Made by a program: the position numbers and the translations under genes
The notes under the pieces: model-generated
What the model was told of the DNA's origin: nothing
Databases searched by the model: none
What the model saw: the letters and a program-made list of their open reading frames with translations, nothing else
Assembly: GCA_028752905.1 (NCBI GenBank)
Contig: JAQNBH010000136.1
Coordinates: 62,001 to 126,000, forward strand
DNA from: Cladorhizidae sp. MBARI D1340-BT2
Taxonomy: Eukaryota > Porifera > Demospongiae > Poecilosclerida > Cladorhizidae
Reading direction: 5' to 3'
Length of the DNA: 64,000 nt
Part shown: piece after piece, positions 1 through 13,450 of the stretch
How positions within the stretch are numbered: the stretch's first letter is position 1
Layout of the letters: each line of letters opens with the position of its first letter

Positions 1-3000
1 AATAAGAGGTCACACTAACAAGAACCTTCCCTGCCCTCCTGTACCAATATGAGGTCACACTAACAAGAACCTTCCCTACCCTCCTCTACCAATAAGAGGT
101 CACACTAACAAGAACCTTCCCTCTGCTCTACCAATAAGAGGTCACACTAACAAGAACCTTCCCTCTCCTCCTCTACCAATAAGAGGCCACACTAACAAGA
201 ACCTTCCCTACCCTCCTCTACCAATAAGAGGTCACACTAACAAGAACCTTCCCTACCCTCCTCTACCAATAAGAGGTCACACTAACAAGAACCTTCCCTA
301 CCCTCCTCTACCAATAAGAGGTCACACTAACAAGAACCTTCCCTACCCTCCTCTACCAATAAGAAGTCACACTAACAAGAACATTCCCTGCCCTCCTCTA
401 CCAATAAGAGGTCACACTAACAAGAACCTTCCCTGCCCTCCTCTACCAATAAGAGGTCACACTAACAAGAACCTTCCCTACCCTCCTCTACCAATAAGAG
501 GTCACACTAACAAGAACCTTCCCTGCCCTCCTCTACCAATAAGAGGTCACACTAACAAGAACCTTCCCTGCCCTCCTCTACCAATAAGAGGCCACACTAA
601 CAAGAACCTTCCCTCTCCTCCTCTACAAATAAGAGGCCACACTAACAAGAACCTTCCCTGCCCTCGTCTACCAATAAGAGGCCACACTAACAAGAACCTT
701 CCATACCCTCCTCTACCAATAAGAGGTCACACTAACAAGAACCTTCCCTCTCCTCCTCTTCCAATAAGAGGCCACTAACAAGAACCTTCCCTGCCCTCCT
801 CTACCAATAAGAGGCCACACTAACAAGAACCTTCCCTACCCTCCTCTACCAATAAGAGGTCACACTAACAAGAACCTTCCCTCTCCTCCTCTACCAATAA
901 GAGGCCACACTAACAAGAACCTTCCCTGATCTCCTCTACCAATAAGAGGTCACACTAACAAGAACCTTCCCTACCCTCCTCTACCAATAAGAGGCCACAC
1001 TAACAAGAACCTTCCCTCTCCTCCTCTACCAATAAGAGGCCACACTAACAAGAACCTTCCCTGATCTCCTCTACCAATAAGAGGTCACACTAACAAGAAC
1101 CTTCCGTGCCCTCCTGTACCAATAAGAGGTCACACTAACAAGAACCTTCCCTGCCAATAAGAGGTCACACTAACAAGAACCTTCCCTACCCTCCTCTACC
1201 AATAAGAGGTCACACTAACAAGAATCTTCCCTGCCCTCCTCTACCAATAAGAGGTCACACTAACAAGAACCTTCCCTCTCCTCCTCTACAAATAAGAGGC
1301 CACTAACAAGAACCTTCCCTGCCCTCCTCTACCAATAAGAGGCCACACTAACAAGAACCTTCCCTACCCTCCTCTACCAATAAGAGGTCACACTAACAAG
1401 AACCTTCCCTGCCCTCCTGTACCAATATGAGGTCACACTAACAAGAACCTTCCCTACCCTCCTCTACCAATAAGAGGTCACACTAACAAGAACCTTCCCT
1501 CTGCTCTACCAATAAGAGGTCACACTAACAAGAACCTTCCCTCTCCTCCTCTACCAATAAGAGGCCACACTAACAAGAACCTTCCCTACCCTCCTCTACC
1601 AATAAGAGGTCACACTAACAAGAACCTTCCCTACCCTCCTCTACCAATAAGAGGTCACACTAACAAGAACCTTCCCTACCCTCCTCTACCAATAAGAGGT
1701 CACACTAACAAGAACCTTCCCTACCCTCCTCTACCAATAAGAAGTCACACTAACAAGAACATTCCCTGCCCTCCTCTACCAATAAGAGGTCACACTAACA
1801 AGAACCTTCCCTGCCCTCCTCTACCAATAAGAGGTCACACTAACAAGAACCTTCCCTGCCCTCCTCTACCAATAAGAGGCCACACTAACAAGAACCTTCC
1901 CTCTCCTCCTCTACAAATAAGAGGCCACACTAACAAGAACCTTCCCTGCCCTCGTCTACCAATAAGAGGCCACACTAACAAGAACCTTCCATACCCTCCT
2001 CTACCAATAAGAGGTCACACTAACAAGAACCTTCCCTCTCCTCCTCTTCCAATAAGAGGCCACTAACAAGAACCTTCCCTGCCCTCCTCTACCAATAAGA
2101 GGCCACACTAACAAGAACCTTCCCTACCCTCCTCTACCAATAAGAGGTCACACTAACAAGAACCTTCCCTCTCCTCCTCTACCAATAAGAGGCCACACTA
2201 ACAAGAACCTTCCCTGATCTCCTCTACCAATAAGAGGTCACACTAACAAGAACCTTCCCTACCCTCCTCTACCAATAAGAGGCCACACTAACAAGAACCT
2301 TCCCTCTCCTCCTCTACCAATAAGAGGCCACACTAACAAGAACCTTCCCTGATCTCCTCTACCAATAAGAGGTCACACTAACAAGAACCTTCCGTGCCCT
2401 CCTGTACCAATAAGAGGTCACACTAACAAGAACCTTCCCTGCCAATAAGAGGTCACACTAACAAGAACCTTCCCTACCCTCCTCTACCAATAAGAGGTCA
2501 CACTAACAAGAATCTTCCCTGCCCTCCTCTACCAATAAGAGGTCACACTAACAAGAACCTTCCCTCTCCTCCTCTACAAATAAGAGGCCACTAACAAGAA
2601 CCTTCCCTGCCCTCCTCTACCAATAAGAGGCCACACTAACAAGAACCTTCCCTACCCTCCTCTACCAATAAGAGGTCACACTAACAAGAACCTTCCCTGC
2701 CCTCCTGTACCAATATGAGGTCACACTAACAAGAACCTTCCCTACCCTCCTCTACCAATAAGAGGTCACACTAACAAGAACCTTCCCTCTGCTCTACCAA
2801 TAAGAGGTCACACTAACAAGAACCTTCCCTCTCCTCCTCTACCAATAAGAGGCCACACTAACAAGAACCTTCCCTACCCTCCTCTACCAATAAGAGGTCA
2901 CACTAACAAGAACCTTCCCTACCCTCCTCTACCAATAAGAGGTCACACTAACAAGAACCTTCCCTACCCTCCTCTACCAATAAGAGGTCACACTAACAAG

Positions 3001-6000
3001 AACCTTCCCTACCCTCCTCTACCAATAAGAAGTCACACTAACAAGAACATTCCCTGCCCTCCTCTACCAATAAGAGGTCACACTAACAAGAACCTTCCCT
3101 GCCCTCCTCTACCAATAAGAGGTCACACTAACAAGAACCTTCCCTACCCTCCTCTACCAATAAGAGGTCACACTAACAAGAACCTTCCCTCTCCTCCTCT
3201 ACAAATAAGAGGCCACACTAACAAGAACCTTCCCTGCCCTCCTCTACCAATAAGAGGCCACACTAACAAGAACCTTCCATACCCTCCTCTACCAATAAGA
3301 GGTCACACTAACAAGAACCTTCCCTCTCCTCCTCTTCCAATAAGAGGCCACTAACGAGAACCTTCCCTGCCCTCCTCTACCAATAAGAGGCCACACTAAC
3401 AAGAACCTTCCCTACCCTCCTCTACCAATAAGAGGTCACACTAACAAGAACCTTCCCTCTCCTCCTCTACCAATAAGAGGCCACACTAACAAGAACCTTC
3501 CCTGACCTCCTCTACCAATAAGAGGTCACACTAACAAGAACCTTCCCTACCCTCCTCTACCAATAAGAGGTCACACTAACAAGAACCTTCCCTGCCCTCC
3601 TGTACCAATAAGAGGTCACACTAACAAGAACCTTCCCTGCCAATAAGAGGCCACACTAACAAGAACCTTCCCTGCCCTCCTCTACCAATAAGAGGTCACA
3701 CTAACAAGAACCTTCCCTGCCCTCCTCTACCAATAAGAGGTCACACTAACCAGAACCTTCCCTGCCCTCCTCTACCAATAAGAGGTCACACTAACAAGAA
3801 CCTTCCCTCTCCTCCTCTACCAATAAGAGGTCACACTAACAAGAACCTTCCCTGCCCTCCTCTACCAATATGAGGCCACACTAACAAGAACCTTCCCTCT
3901 CCTCCTCTACCAATAAGAGGTCACACTAACAAGAATCTTCCCTGCCCTCCACTACCAATAAGAGGTCACACTAACAAGAACCTTCCCTCTGCTCTACCAA
4001 TAAGAGGTCACACTAACAAGAACCTTCCCTCTCCTCCTCTACCAATATGAGGCCACACTAACAAGAACCTTCCCTACCCTCCTCTACCAATAAGAGGTCA
4101 CACTAACAAGAACCTTCCCTACCCTCCTCTACCAATAAGAGGTCACACTAACAAGAACCTTCCCTACCCTCCTCTACCAATAAGAGGTCACACTAACAAG
4201 AACCTTCCCTACCCTCCTCTACCAATAAGAGGTCACACTAACAAGAACATTCCCTGCCCTCCTCTACCAATAAGAGGTCACACTAACAAGAACCTTCCCT
4301 ACCCTCCTCTACCAATAAGAAGTCACACTAACAAGAACCTTCCCTGCCCTCCTCTACCAATAAGAGGTCACACTAACAAGAACCTTCCCTGCCCTCCTCT
4401 ACCAATAAGAGGTCACACTAACAAGAATCTTCCCTGCCCTCCTCTACCAATAAGAGGTCACACTAACAAGAACCTTCCCTCTCCTCCTCTACCAATAAGA
4501 GGCCACACTAACAAGAACCTTCCCTGCCCTCCTCTACCAATAAGAGGCCACACTAACAAGAACCTTCCATACCCTCCTCTACCAATAAGAGGTCACACTA
4601 ACAAGAACCTTCCCTGCCCTCCTCTACCAATAAGAGGTCACACTAACAAGAACCTTCCCTCTCCTCCTCTTCCAATAAGAGGCCACTAACAAGAACTTTC
4701 CCTGCCCTCCTCTACCAATAAGAGGCCACACTAACAAGAACCTTCCCTACCCTCCTCTACCAATAAGAGGCCACACTAACAAGAACCTTCCCTGACCTCC
4801 TCTACCAATAAGAGGTCACACTAACAAGAACCTTCCCTCTCCTCCTCTACCAATAAGAGGCCACACTAACAAGAACCTTCCATACCCTCCTCTACCAATA
4901 AGAGGTCACACTAACAAGAACCTTCCCTGCCCTCCTGTACCAATATGAGGTCACACTAACAAGAACCTTCCCTGCCCTCCTGTACCAATAAGAGGCCACA
5001 CTAACAAGAACCTTCCCTGCCCTCCTCTACCAATAAGAGGTCACACTAACAAGAACCTTCTCTCTCCTACTCTACCAATAAGAGGTCACACTAACAAGAA
5101 CCTTCTCTCTCCTACTCTACCAATAAGAGGTCACACTAACAAGAACCTTCCCTGCCCTCCTCTACCAATAAGAGGTCACACTAACAAGAACCTTCCCTAC
5201 TCTCCTCTACCAATAAGATGTCACACTAACAAGAACCTTCCCTGCCCTCCTCTACCAATAAGAGGTCACACTAACAAGAACCTTCCCTCTCCTCCTCTAC
5301 CAATAAGATGTCACACTAACAAGAACCTAGGTCACACTAACAAGAACCTTCCCTGCCCTCCTCTACCAATAAGAGGTCACACTAACAAGAACCTTCCCTG
5401 CCCTCCTCTACCAATAAGAGGCCACACTAACAAGAACCTTCCCTCTGCTCTACCAATAAGAGGTCACACTAACAAGAACCTTCCCTCTGCTCTACCAATA
5501 AGAGGTCACACTAACAAGAACCTTCCCTCTCCTCCTCTACCAATATGAGGCCACACTAACAAGAACCTTCCCTACCCTCCTCTACCAATAAGAGGTCACA
5601 CTAACAAGAACCTTCCCTACCCTCCTCTACCAATAAGAGGTCACACTAACAAGAACCTTCCCTACCCTCCTCTACCAATAAGAGGTCACACTAACAAGAA
5701 CCTTCCCTACCCTCCTCTACCAATAAGAGGTCACACTAACAAGAACATTCCCTGCCCTCCTCTACCAATAAGAGGTCACACTAACAAGAACCTTCCCTAC
5801 CCTCCTCTACCAATAAGAAGTCACACTAACAAGAACCTTCCCTGCCCTCCTCTACCAATAAGAGGTCACACTAACAAGAACCTTCCCTGCCCTCCTCTAC
5901 CAATAAGAGGTCACACTAACAAGAATCTTCCCTGCCCTCCTCTACCAATAAGAGGTCACACTAACAAGAACCTTCCCTCTCCTCCTCTACCAATAAGAGG

Positions 6001-9000
6001 CCACACTAACAAGAACCTTCCCTGCCCTCCTCTACCAATAAGAGGCCACACTAACAAGAACCTTCCATACCCTCCTCTACCAATAAGAGGTCACACTAAC
6101 AAGAACCTTCCCTGCCCTCCTCTACCAATAAGAGGTCACACTAACAAGAACCTTCCCTCTCCTCCTCTTCCAAAGAGGCCACTAACAAGAACCTTCCCTG
6201 CCCTCCTCTACCAATAAGAGGCCACACTAACAAGAACCTTCCCTACCCTCCTCTACCAATAAGAGGCCACACTAACAAGAACCTTCCCTGACCTCCTCTA
6301 CCAATAAGAGGTCACACTAACAAGAACCTTCCCTCTCCTCCTCTACCAATAAGAGGCCACACTAACAAGAACCTTCCCTGACCTCCTCTACCAATAAGAG
6401 GTCATACTAACAAGAACCTTCCCTACCCTCCTCTACCAATAAGAGGCCACACTAACAAGAACCTTCCATACCCTCCTCTACCAATAAGAGGTCACACTAA
6501 CAAGAACCTTCCCTGCCCTCCTGTACCAATATGAGGTCACACTAACAAGAACCTTCCCTGCCCTCCTGTACCAATAAGAGGCCACACTAACAAGAACCTT
6601 CCCTGCCCTCCTCTACCAATAAGAGGTCACACTAACAAGAACCTTCTCTCTCCTACTCTACCAATAAGAGGTCACACTAACAAGAACCTTCCCTGCCCTC
6701 CTCTACCAATAAGAGGTCACACTAACAAGAACCTTCCCTACTCTCCTCTACCAATAAGATGTCACACTAACAAGAACCTTCCCTGCCCTCCTCTACCAAT
6801 AAGAGGTCACACTAACAAGAACCTTCCCTCTCCTCCTCTACCAATAAGAGGTCACACTAACAAGAACCTTCCCTGCCCTCCTCTACCAATAAGAGGTCAC
6901 ACTAACAAGAACCTTCCCTGCCCTCCTCTACCAATAAGAGGCCACACTAACAAGAACCTTCCCTACCCTCCTCTACCAATAAGATGTCACACTAACAAGA
7001 ACCTTCCCTTCCCTCCTGTACCAATAAGAGGTCACACTAACAAGAACCTTCCCTGCCCTCCTCTACCAATAAGAGGCCACACTAACAAGAACCTTCCCTA
7101 CCCTCCTCTACCAATAAGAGGTCACACTAACAAGAACCTTCCCTCTCCTCCTCTACAAATAAGAGGTCACACTAACAAGAACCTTCCCTGCCCTCCTCTA
7201 CCAATAAGAGGTCACACTAACAAGAACCTTCCCTACCCTCCTCTACCAATAAGAGGTCACACTAACAAGAACCTTCCCTCTCCTCCTCTACAAATAAGAG
7301 GCCACACTAACAAGAACCTTCCCTGCCCTCCTCTACCAATAAGAGGCCACACTAACAAGAACCTTCCATACCCTCCTCTACCAATAAGAGGTCACACTAA
7401 CAAGAACCTTCCCTACCCTCCTCTACCAATAAGAGGTCACACTAACAAGAACCTTCCGTGCCCTCCTGTACCAATAAGAGGTCACACTAACAAGAACCTT
7501 CCCTGCCAATAAGAGGTCACACTAACAAGAACCTTCCCTACCCTCCTCTACCAATAAGAGGTCACACTAACAAGAATCTTCCCTGCCCTCCTCTACCAAT
7601 AAGAGGTCACACTAACAAGAACCTTCCCTCTCCTCCTCTACAAATAAGAGGCCACTAACAAGAACCTTCCCTGCCCTCCTCTACCAATAAGAGGCCACAC
7701 TAACAAGAACCTTCCCTACCCTCCTCTACCAATAAGAGGTCACACTAACAAGAACCTTCCCTCTGCTCTACCAATAAGAGGTCACACTAACAAGAACCTT
7801 CCCTCTCCTCCTCTACCAATAAGAGGCCACACTAACAAGAACCTTCCCTACCCTCCTCTACCAATAAGAGGTCACACTAACAAGAACCTTCCCTACCCTC
7901 CTCTACCAATAAGAGGTCACACTAACAAGAACCTTCCCTACCCTCCTCTACCAATAAGAGGTCACACTAACAAGAACCTTCCCTACCCTCCTCTACCAAT
8001 AAGAAGTCACACTAACAAGAACATTCCCTGCCCTCCTCTACCAATAAGAGATCACACTAACAAGAACCTTCCCTGCCCTCCTCTACCAATAAGAGGTCAC
8101 ACTAACAAGAACCTTCCCTACCCTCCTCTACCAATAAGAGGTCACACTAACAAGAACCTTCCCTCTCCTCCTCTACAAATAAGAGGCCACACTAACAAGA
8201 ACCTTCCCTGCCCTCCTCTACCAATAAGAGGCCACACTAACAAGAACCTTCCATACCCTCCTCTACCAATAAGAGGTCACACTAACAAGAACCTTCCCTC
8301 TCCTCCTCTTCCAATAAGAGGCCACTAACAAGAACCTTCCCTGCCCTCCTCTACCAATAAGAGGCCACACTAACAAGAACCTTCCCTACCCTCCTCTACC
8401 AATAAGAGGTCACACTAACAAGAACCTTCCCTCTCCTCCTCTACCAATAAGAGGCCACACTAACAAGAACCTTCCCTGACCTCCTCTACCAATAAGAGGT
8501 CACACTAACAAGAACCTTCCCTACCCTCCTCTACCAATAAGAAGTCACACTAACAAGAACCTTCCCTGCCCTCCTGTACCAATAAGAGGTCACACTAACA
8601 AGAACCTTCCCTGCCAATAAGAGGCCACACTAACAAGAACCTTCCCTGCCCTCCTCTACCAATAAGAGGTCACACTAACAAGAACCTTCCCTGCCCTCCT
8701 CTACCAATAAGAGGTCACACTAACAAGAACCTTCCCTGCCCTCCTCTACCAATAAGAGGTCACACTAACAAGAACCTTCCCTCTCCTCCTCTACCAATAA
8801 GAGGTCACACTAACAAGAACCTTCCCTGCCCTCCTCTACCAATATGAGGCCACACTAACAAGAACCTTCCCTCTCCTCCTCTACCAATAAGAGGTCACAC
8901 TAACAAGAATCTTCCCTGCCCTCCTCTACCAATAAGAGGCCACACTAACAAGAACCTTCCCTCTGCTCTACCAATAAGAGGTCACACTAACAAGAACCTT

Positions 9001-12000
9001 CCCTCTGCTCTACCAATAAGAGGTCACACTAACAAGAACCTTCCCTACCCTCCTCTACCAATAAGAGGTCACACTAACAAGAACCTTCCCTATCCTCCTC
9101 TACCAATAAGAGGTCACACTAACAAGAACCTTCCCTACCCTCCTCTACCAATAAGAGGTCACACTAACAAGAACCTTCCCTACCCTCCTCTACCAATAAG
9201 AGGTCACACTAACAAGAACATTCCCTGCCCTCCTCTACCAATAAGAGGTCACACTAACAAGAACCTTCCCTACCCTCCTCTACCAATAAGAAGTCACACT
9301 AACAGAACCTTCCCTGCCCTCCTCTACCAATAAGAGGTCACACTAACAAGAACCTTCCCTGCCCTCCTCTACCAATAAGAGGTCACACTAACAAGAATCT
9401 TCCCTGCCCTCCTCTACCAATAAGAGGTCACACTAACAAGAACCTTCCCTCTCCTCCTCTACCAATAAGAGGCCACACTAACAAGAACCTTCCCTGCCCT
9501 CCTCTACCAATAAGAGGCCACACTAACAAGAACCTTCCATACCCTCCTCTACCAATAAGAGGTCACACTAACAAGAACCTTCCCTGCCCTCCTCTACCAA
9601 TAAGAGGTCACACTAACAAGAACCTTCCCTCTCCTCCTCTTCCAATAAGAGGCCACTAACAAGAACCTTCCCTGCCCTCCTCTACCAATAAGAGGCCACA
9701 CTAACAAGAACCTTCCCTACCCTCCTCTACCAATAAGAGGCCACACTAACAAGAACCTTCCCTGACCTCCTCTACCAATAAGAGGTCACACTAACAAGAA
9801 CCTTCCCTCTCCTCCTCTACCAATAAGAGGCCACACTAACAAGAACCTTCCCTGACCTCCTCTACCAATAAGAGGTCACACTAACAAGAACCTTCCCTAC
9901 CCTCCTCTACCAATAAGAGGCCACACTAACAAGAACCTTCCATACCCTCCTCTACCAATAAGAGGTCACACTAACAAGAACCTTCCCTGCCCTCCTGTAC
10001 CAATATGAGGTCACACTAACAAGAACCTTCCCTGCCCTCCTGTACCAATAAGAGGCCACACTAACAAGAACCTTCCCTGCCCTCCTCTACCAATAAGAGG
10101 TCACACTAACAAGAACCTTCTCTCTCCTACTCTACCAATAAGAGGTCACACTAACAAGAACCTTCTCTCTCCTCCTCTACCAATAAGAGGTCACACTAAC
10201 AAGAACCTTCCCTGCCCTCCTCTACCAATAAGAGGTCACACTAACAAGAACCTTCCCTGCCCTCCTCTACCAATAAGAGGCCACACTAACAAGAACCTTC
10301 CCTCTGCTCTACCAATAAGAGGTCACACTAACAAGAACCTTCCCTCTGCTCTACCAATAAGAGGTCACACTAACAAGAACCTTCCCTCTCCTCCTCTACC
10401 AATATGAGGCCACACTAACAAGAACCTTCCCTACCCTCCTCTACCAATAAGAGGTCACACTAACAAGAACCTTCCCTACCCTCCTCTACCAATAAGAGGT
10501 CACACTAACAAGAACCTTCCCTACCCTCCTCTACCAATAAGAGGGCACACTAACAAGAACCTTCCCAACCCTCCTCTACCAATAAGAGGTCACACTAACA
10601 AGAACCTTCCCTACCCTCCTCTACCAATAAGAGGTCACACTAACAAGAACATTCCCTGCCCTCCTCTACCAATAAGAGGTCACACTAACAAGAACCTTCC
10701 CTACCCTCCTCTACCAATAAGAAGTCACACTAACAAGAACCTTCCCTGCCCTCCTCTACCAATAAGAAGTCACACTAACAAGAACCTTCCCTGCCCTCCT
10801 CTACCAATAAGAGGTCACACTAACAAGAATCTTCCCTGCCCTCCTCTACCAATAAGAGGTCACACTAACAAGAACCTTCCCTCTCCTCCTCTACCAATAA
10901 GAGGCCACACTAACAAGAACCTTCCCTGCCCTCCTCTACCAATAAGAGGCCACACTAACAAGAACCTTCCATACCCTCCTCTACCAATAAGAGGTCACAC
11001 TAACAAGAACCTTCCCTGCCCTCCTCTACCAATAAGAGGTCATTCTAACAAGAACCTTCCCTCTCCTCCTCTTCCAATAAGAGGCCACTAACAAGAACCT
11101 TCCCTGCCCTCCTCTACCAATAAGAGGCCACACTAACAAGAACCTTCCCTACCCTCCTCTACCAATAAGAGGCCACACTAACAAGAACCTTCCCTGACCT
11201 CCTCTACCAATAAGAGGTCACACTAACAAGAACCTTCCCTCTCCTCCTCTACCAATAAGAGGCCACACTAACAAGAACCTTCCCTGACCTCCTCTACCAA
11301 TAAGAGGTCACACTAACAAGAACCTTCCCTACCCTCCTCTACCAATAAGAGGCCACACTAACAAGAACCTTCCATACCCTCCTCTACCAATAAGAGGTCA
11401 CACTAACAAGAACCTTCCCTGCCCTCCTGTACCAATATGAGGTCACACTAACAAGAACCTTCCCTGCCCTCCTGTACCAATAAGAGGCCACACTAACAAG
11501 AACCTTCCCTGCCCTCCTCTACCAATAAGAGGTCACACTAACAAGAACCTTCTCTCTCCTACTCTACCAATAAGAGGTCACACTAACAAGAACCTTCTCT
11601 CTCCTACTCTACCAATAAGAGGTCACACTAACAAGAACCTTCCCTGCCCTCCTCTACCAATAAGAGGCCACACTAACAAGAACCTTCCCTGCCCTCCTCT
11701 ACCAATAAGAGGTCACACTAACAAGAACCTTCCCTACCCTCCTCTACCAATAAGAGTTCACACTAACAAGAACCTTCCCTACTCTCCTCTACCAATAAGA
11801 TGTCACACTAACAAGAACCTTCCCTGCCCTCCTCTACCAATAAGAGGTCACACTAACAAGAACCTTCCCTCTCCTCCTCTACCAATAAGAGGTCACACTA
11901 ACAAGAACCTTCCCTGCCCTCCTCTACCAATAAGAGGTCACACTAACAAGAACCTTCCCTGCCCTACTCTACCAATAAGAAGCCACACTAACAAGAACCT

Positions 12001-13240
12001 TCCCTACCCTCCTCTACCAATAAGATGTCACACTAACAAGAACCTTCCCTGCCCTCCTGTACCAATAAGAGGTCACACTAACAAGAACCTTCCCTGCCCT
12101 CCTCTACCAATAAGAGGCCACACTAACAAGAACCTTCCCTACCCTCCTCTACCAATAAGAGGTCACACTAACAAGAACCTTCCCTCTCCTCCTCTACAAA
12201 TAAGAGGTCACACTAACAAGAACCTTCCCTGCCCTCCTCTACCAATAAGAGGTCACACTAACAAGAACCTTCCCTACCCTCCTCTACCAATAAGAGGTCA
12301 CACTAACAAGAACCTTCCCTCTCCTCCTCTACAAATAAGAGGCCACACTAACAAGAACCTTCCCTGCCCTCCTCTACCAATAAGAGGCCACACTAACAAG
12401 AACCTTCCATACCCTCCTCTACCAATAAGAGGTCACACTAACAAGAACCTTCCCTGCCCTCCTCTACCAATAAGAGGTCACACTAACAAGAACCTTCCCT
12501 CTCCTCCTCTTCCAATAAGAGGCCACTAACAAGAACCTTCCCTCTCCTCCTCTACCAATAAGAGGCCACACTAACAAGAACCTTCCCTGACCTCCTCTAC
12601 CAATAAGAGGTCACACTAACAAGAACCTTCCCTACCCTCCTCTACCAATAAGAGGCCACACTAACAAGAACCTTCCATACCCTCCTGTACCAATAAGAGG
12701 TCACACTAACAAGAACCTTCCCTGCCCTCCTCTACCAATAAGAGGTCACACTAACAAGAACCTTCCCTGCCAATAAGAGGCCACACTAACAAGAACCTTC
12801 CCTGCCCTCCTCTACCAATAAGAGGTCACACTAACAAGAACCTTCTCTCTCCTACTCTACCAATAAGAGGTCACACTAACAAGAACCTTCCCTACTCTCC
12901 TCTACCAATAAGATGTCACACTAACAAGAACCTTCCCTGCCCTCCTCTACCAATAAGAGGTCACACTAACAAGAACCTTCCCTCTCCTCCTCTACCAATA
13001 TGAGGTCACACTAACAAGAACCTTCCCTGCCCTCCTCTACCAATAAGAGGTCACACTAACAAGAACCTTCCCTCTCCTCCTCTACCAATAAGAGGTCACA
13101 CTAACAAGAACCTTCCCTGCCCTCCTCTACCAATAAGAGGCCACACTAACAAGAACCTTCCCTCTCCTCCTCTACCAATAAGAGGTCACACTAACAAGAA
13201 TCTTCCCTGCCCTCCTCTACCAATAAGAGGTCACACTAAC
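1..13240. repeat. 45-bp minisatellite array, left part
   Basis: A head-to-tail array of a 45-bp unit, about 290 copies. Each unit contains CCAATAAGAGG, then TCACACTAACAAGAACC, then a pyrimidine-rich stretch (TTCCCTGCCCTCCTCTA). Units vary at a few fixed sites: AGGTCA or AGGCCA; CTACC, CTCTC or CTGCC; CTCTACC or CTGTACC. Some units are shortened, for example at 1150, 2445, 3635 and 5325. The variants recur in blocks. A block starting at base 1 (marked by CTGTACCAATATGAGG) starts again at about 1379 and 2667, giving higher-order repeats of about 1.38 and 1.29 kb; the 90-bp difference is two units. Similar blocks marked by the short CCCTCTGCTCTACC unit recur near 3977, 5446, 7760, 8961 and 10296. 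No gene is visible. The left end continues beyond the window. Confidence 0.97.
13236..13240. other. Target-site duplication, left copy
   Basis: CTAAC lies directly left of the retrotransposon and again directly right of it (18732-18736). It belongs to the CACTAACAAGAACC part of the 45-bp unit, so removing the element and one copy restores a normal unit in phase. Five base pairs is a usual duplication length for Ty3/gypsy integrases. Confidence 0.88.
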
Positions 13241-13385
13241 TAGAGAATAACTCGTCACGTAGTATAAGTATAATAATAGTGATGTACGCAGTAACTGACA
13301 TAATGTATGTGTGTAAGCTTGTTATATACATACAGGATGTGGGTGTGGTTACATATGGTAAAGGGCGTCTGCATAATATTAACTA
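13241..13385 (-). repeat. 3' LTR (145 bp)
   Basis: It is identical to 18587-18731 except at 13377. The termini are TAG...CTA, a 3-bp inverted repeat, not the common TG...CA. As the 3' LTR it would supply the RNA 3' end. I see no AATAAA polyadenylation signal in the sense strand, so the signal must be non-canonical or undetected. The TATA-like word is at 13322-13328 and the predicted R start at 13296. Confidence 0.95.
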
Positions 13386-13393
13386 CCTCCCCC
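13386..13393 (-). other. Polypurine tract (plus-strand primer)
   Basis: The sense strand reads GGGGGAGG directly before the first base of the 3' LTR. A purine run in this position is the RNase H-resistant primer for second-strand DNA synthesis in LTR elements. It also fixes the LTR boundary at 13385/13386. Confidence 0.85.
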
Positions 13394-13450
13394 AAGTTCA
13401 AAGTGGTAGGAGATAGTCGGTGCTTTGGACTGAGTTTGTGCACAGCCCTG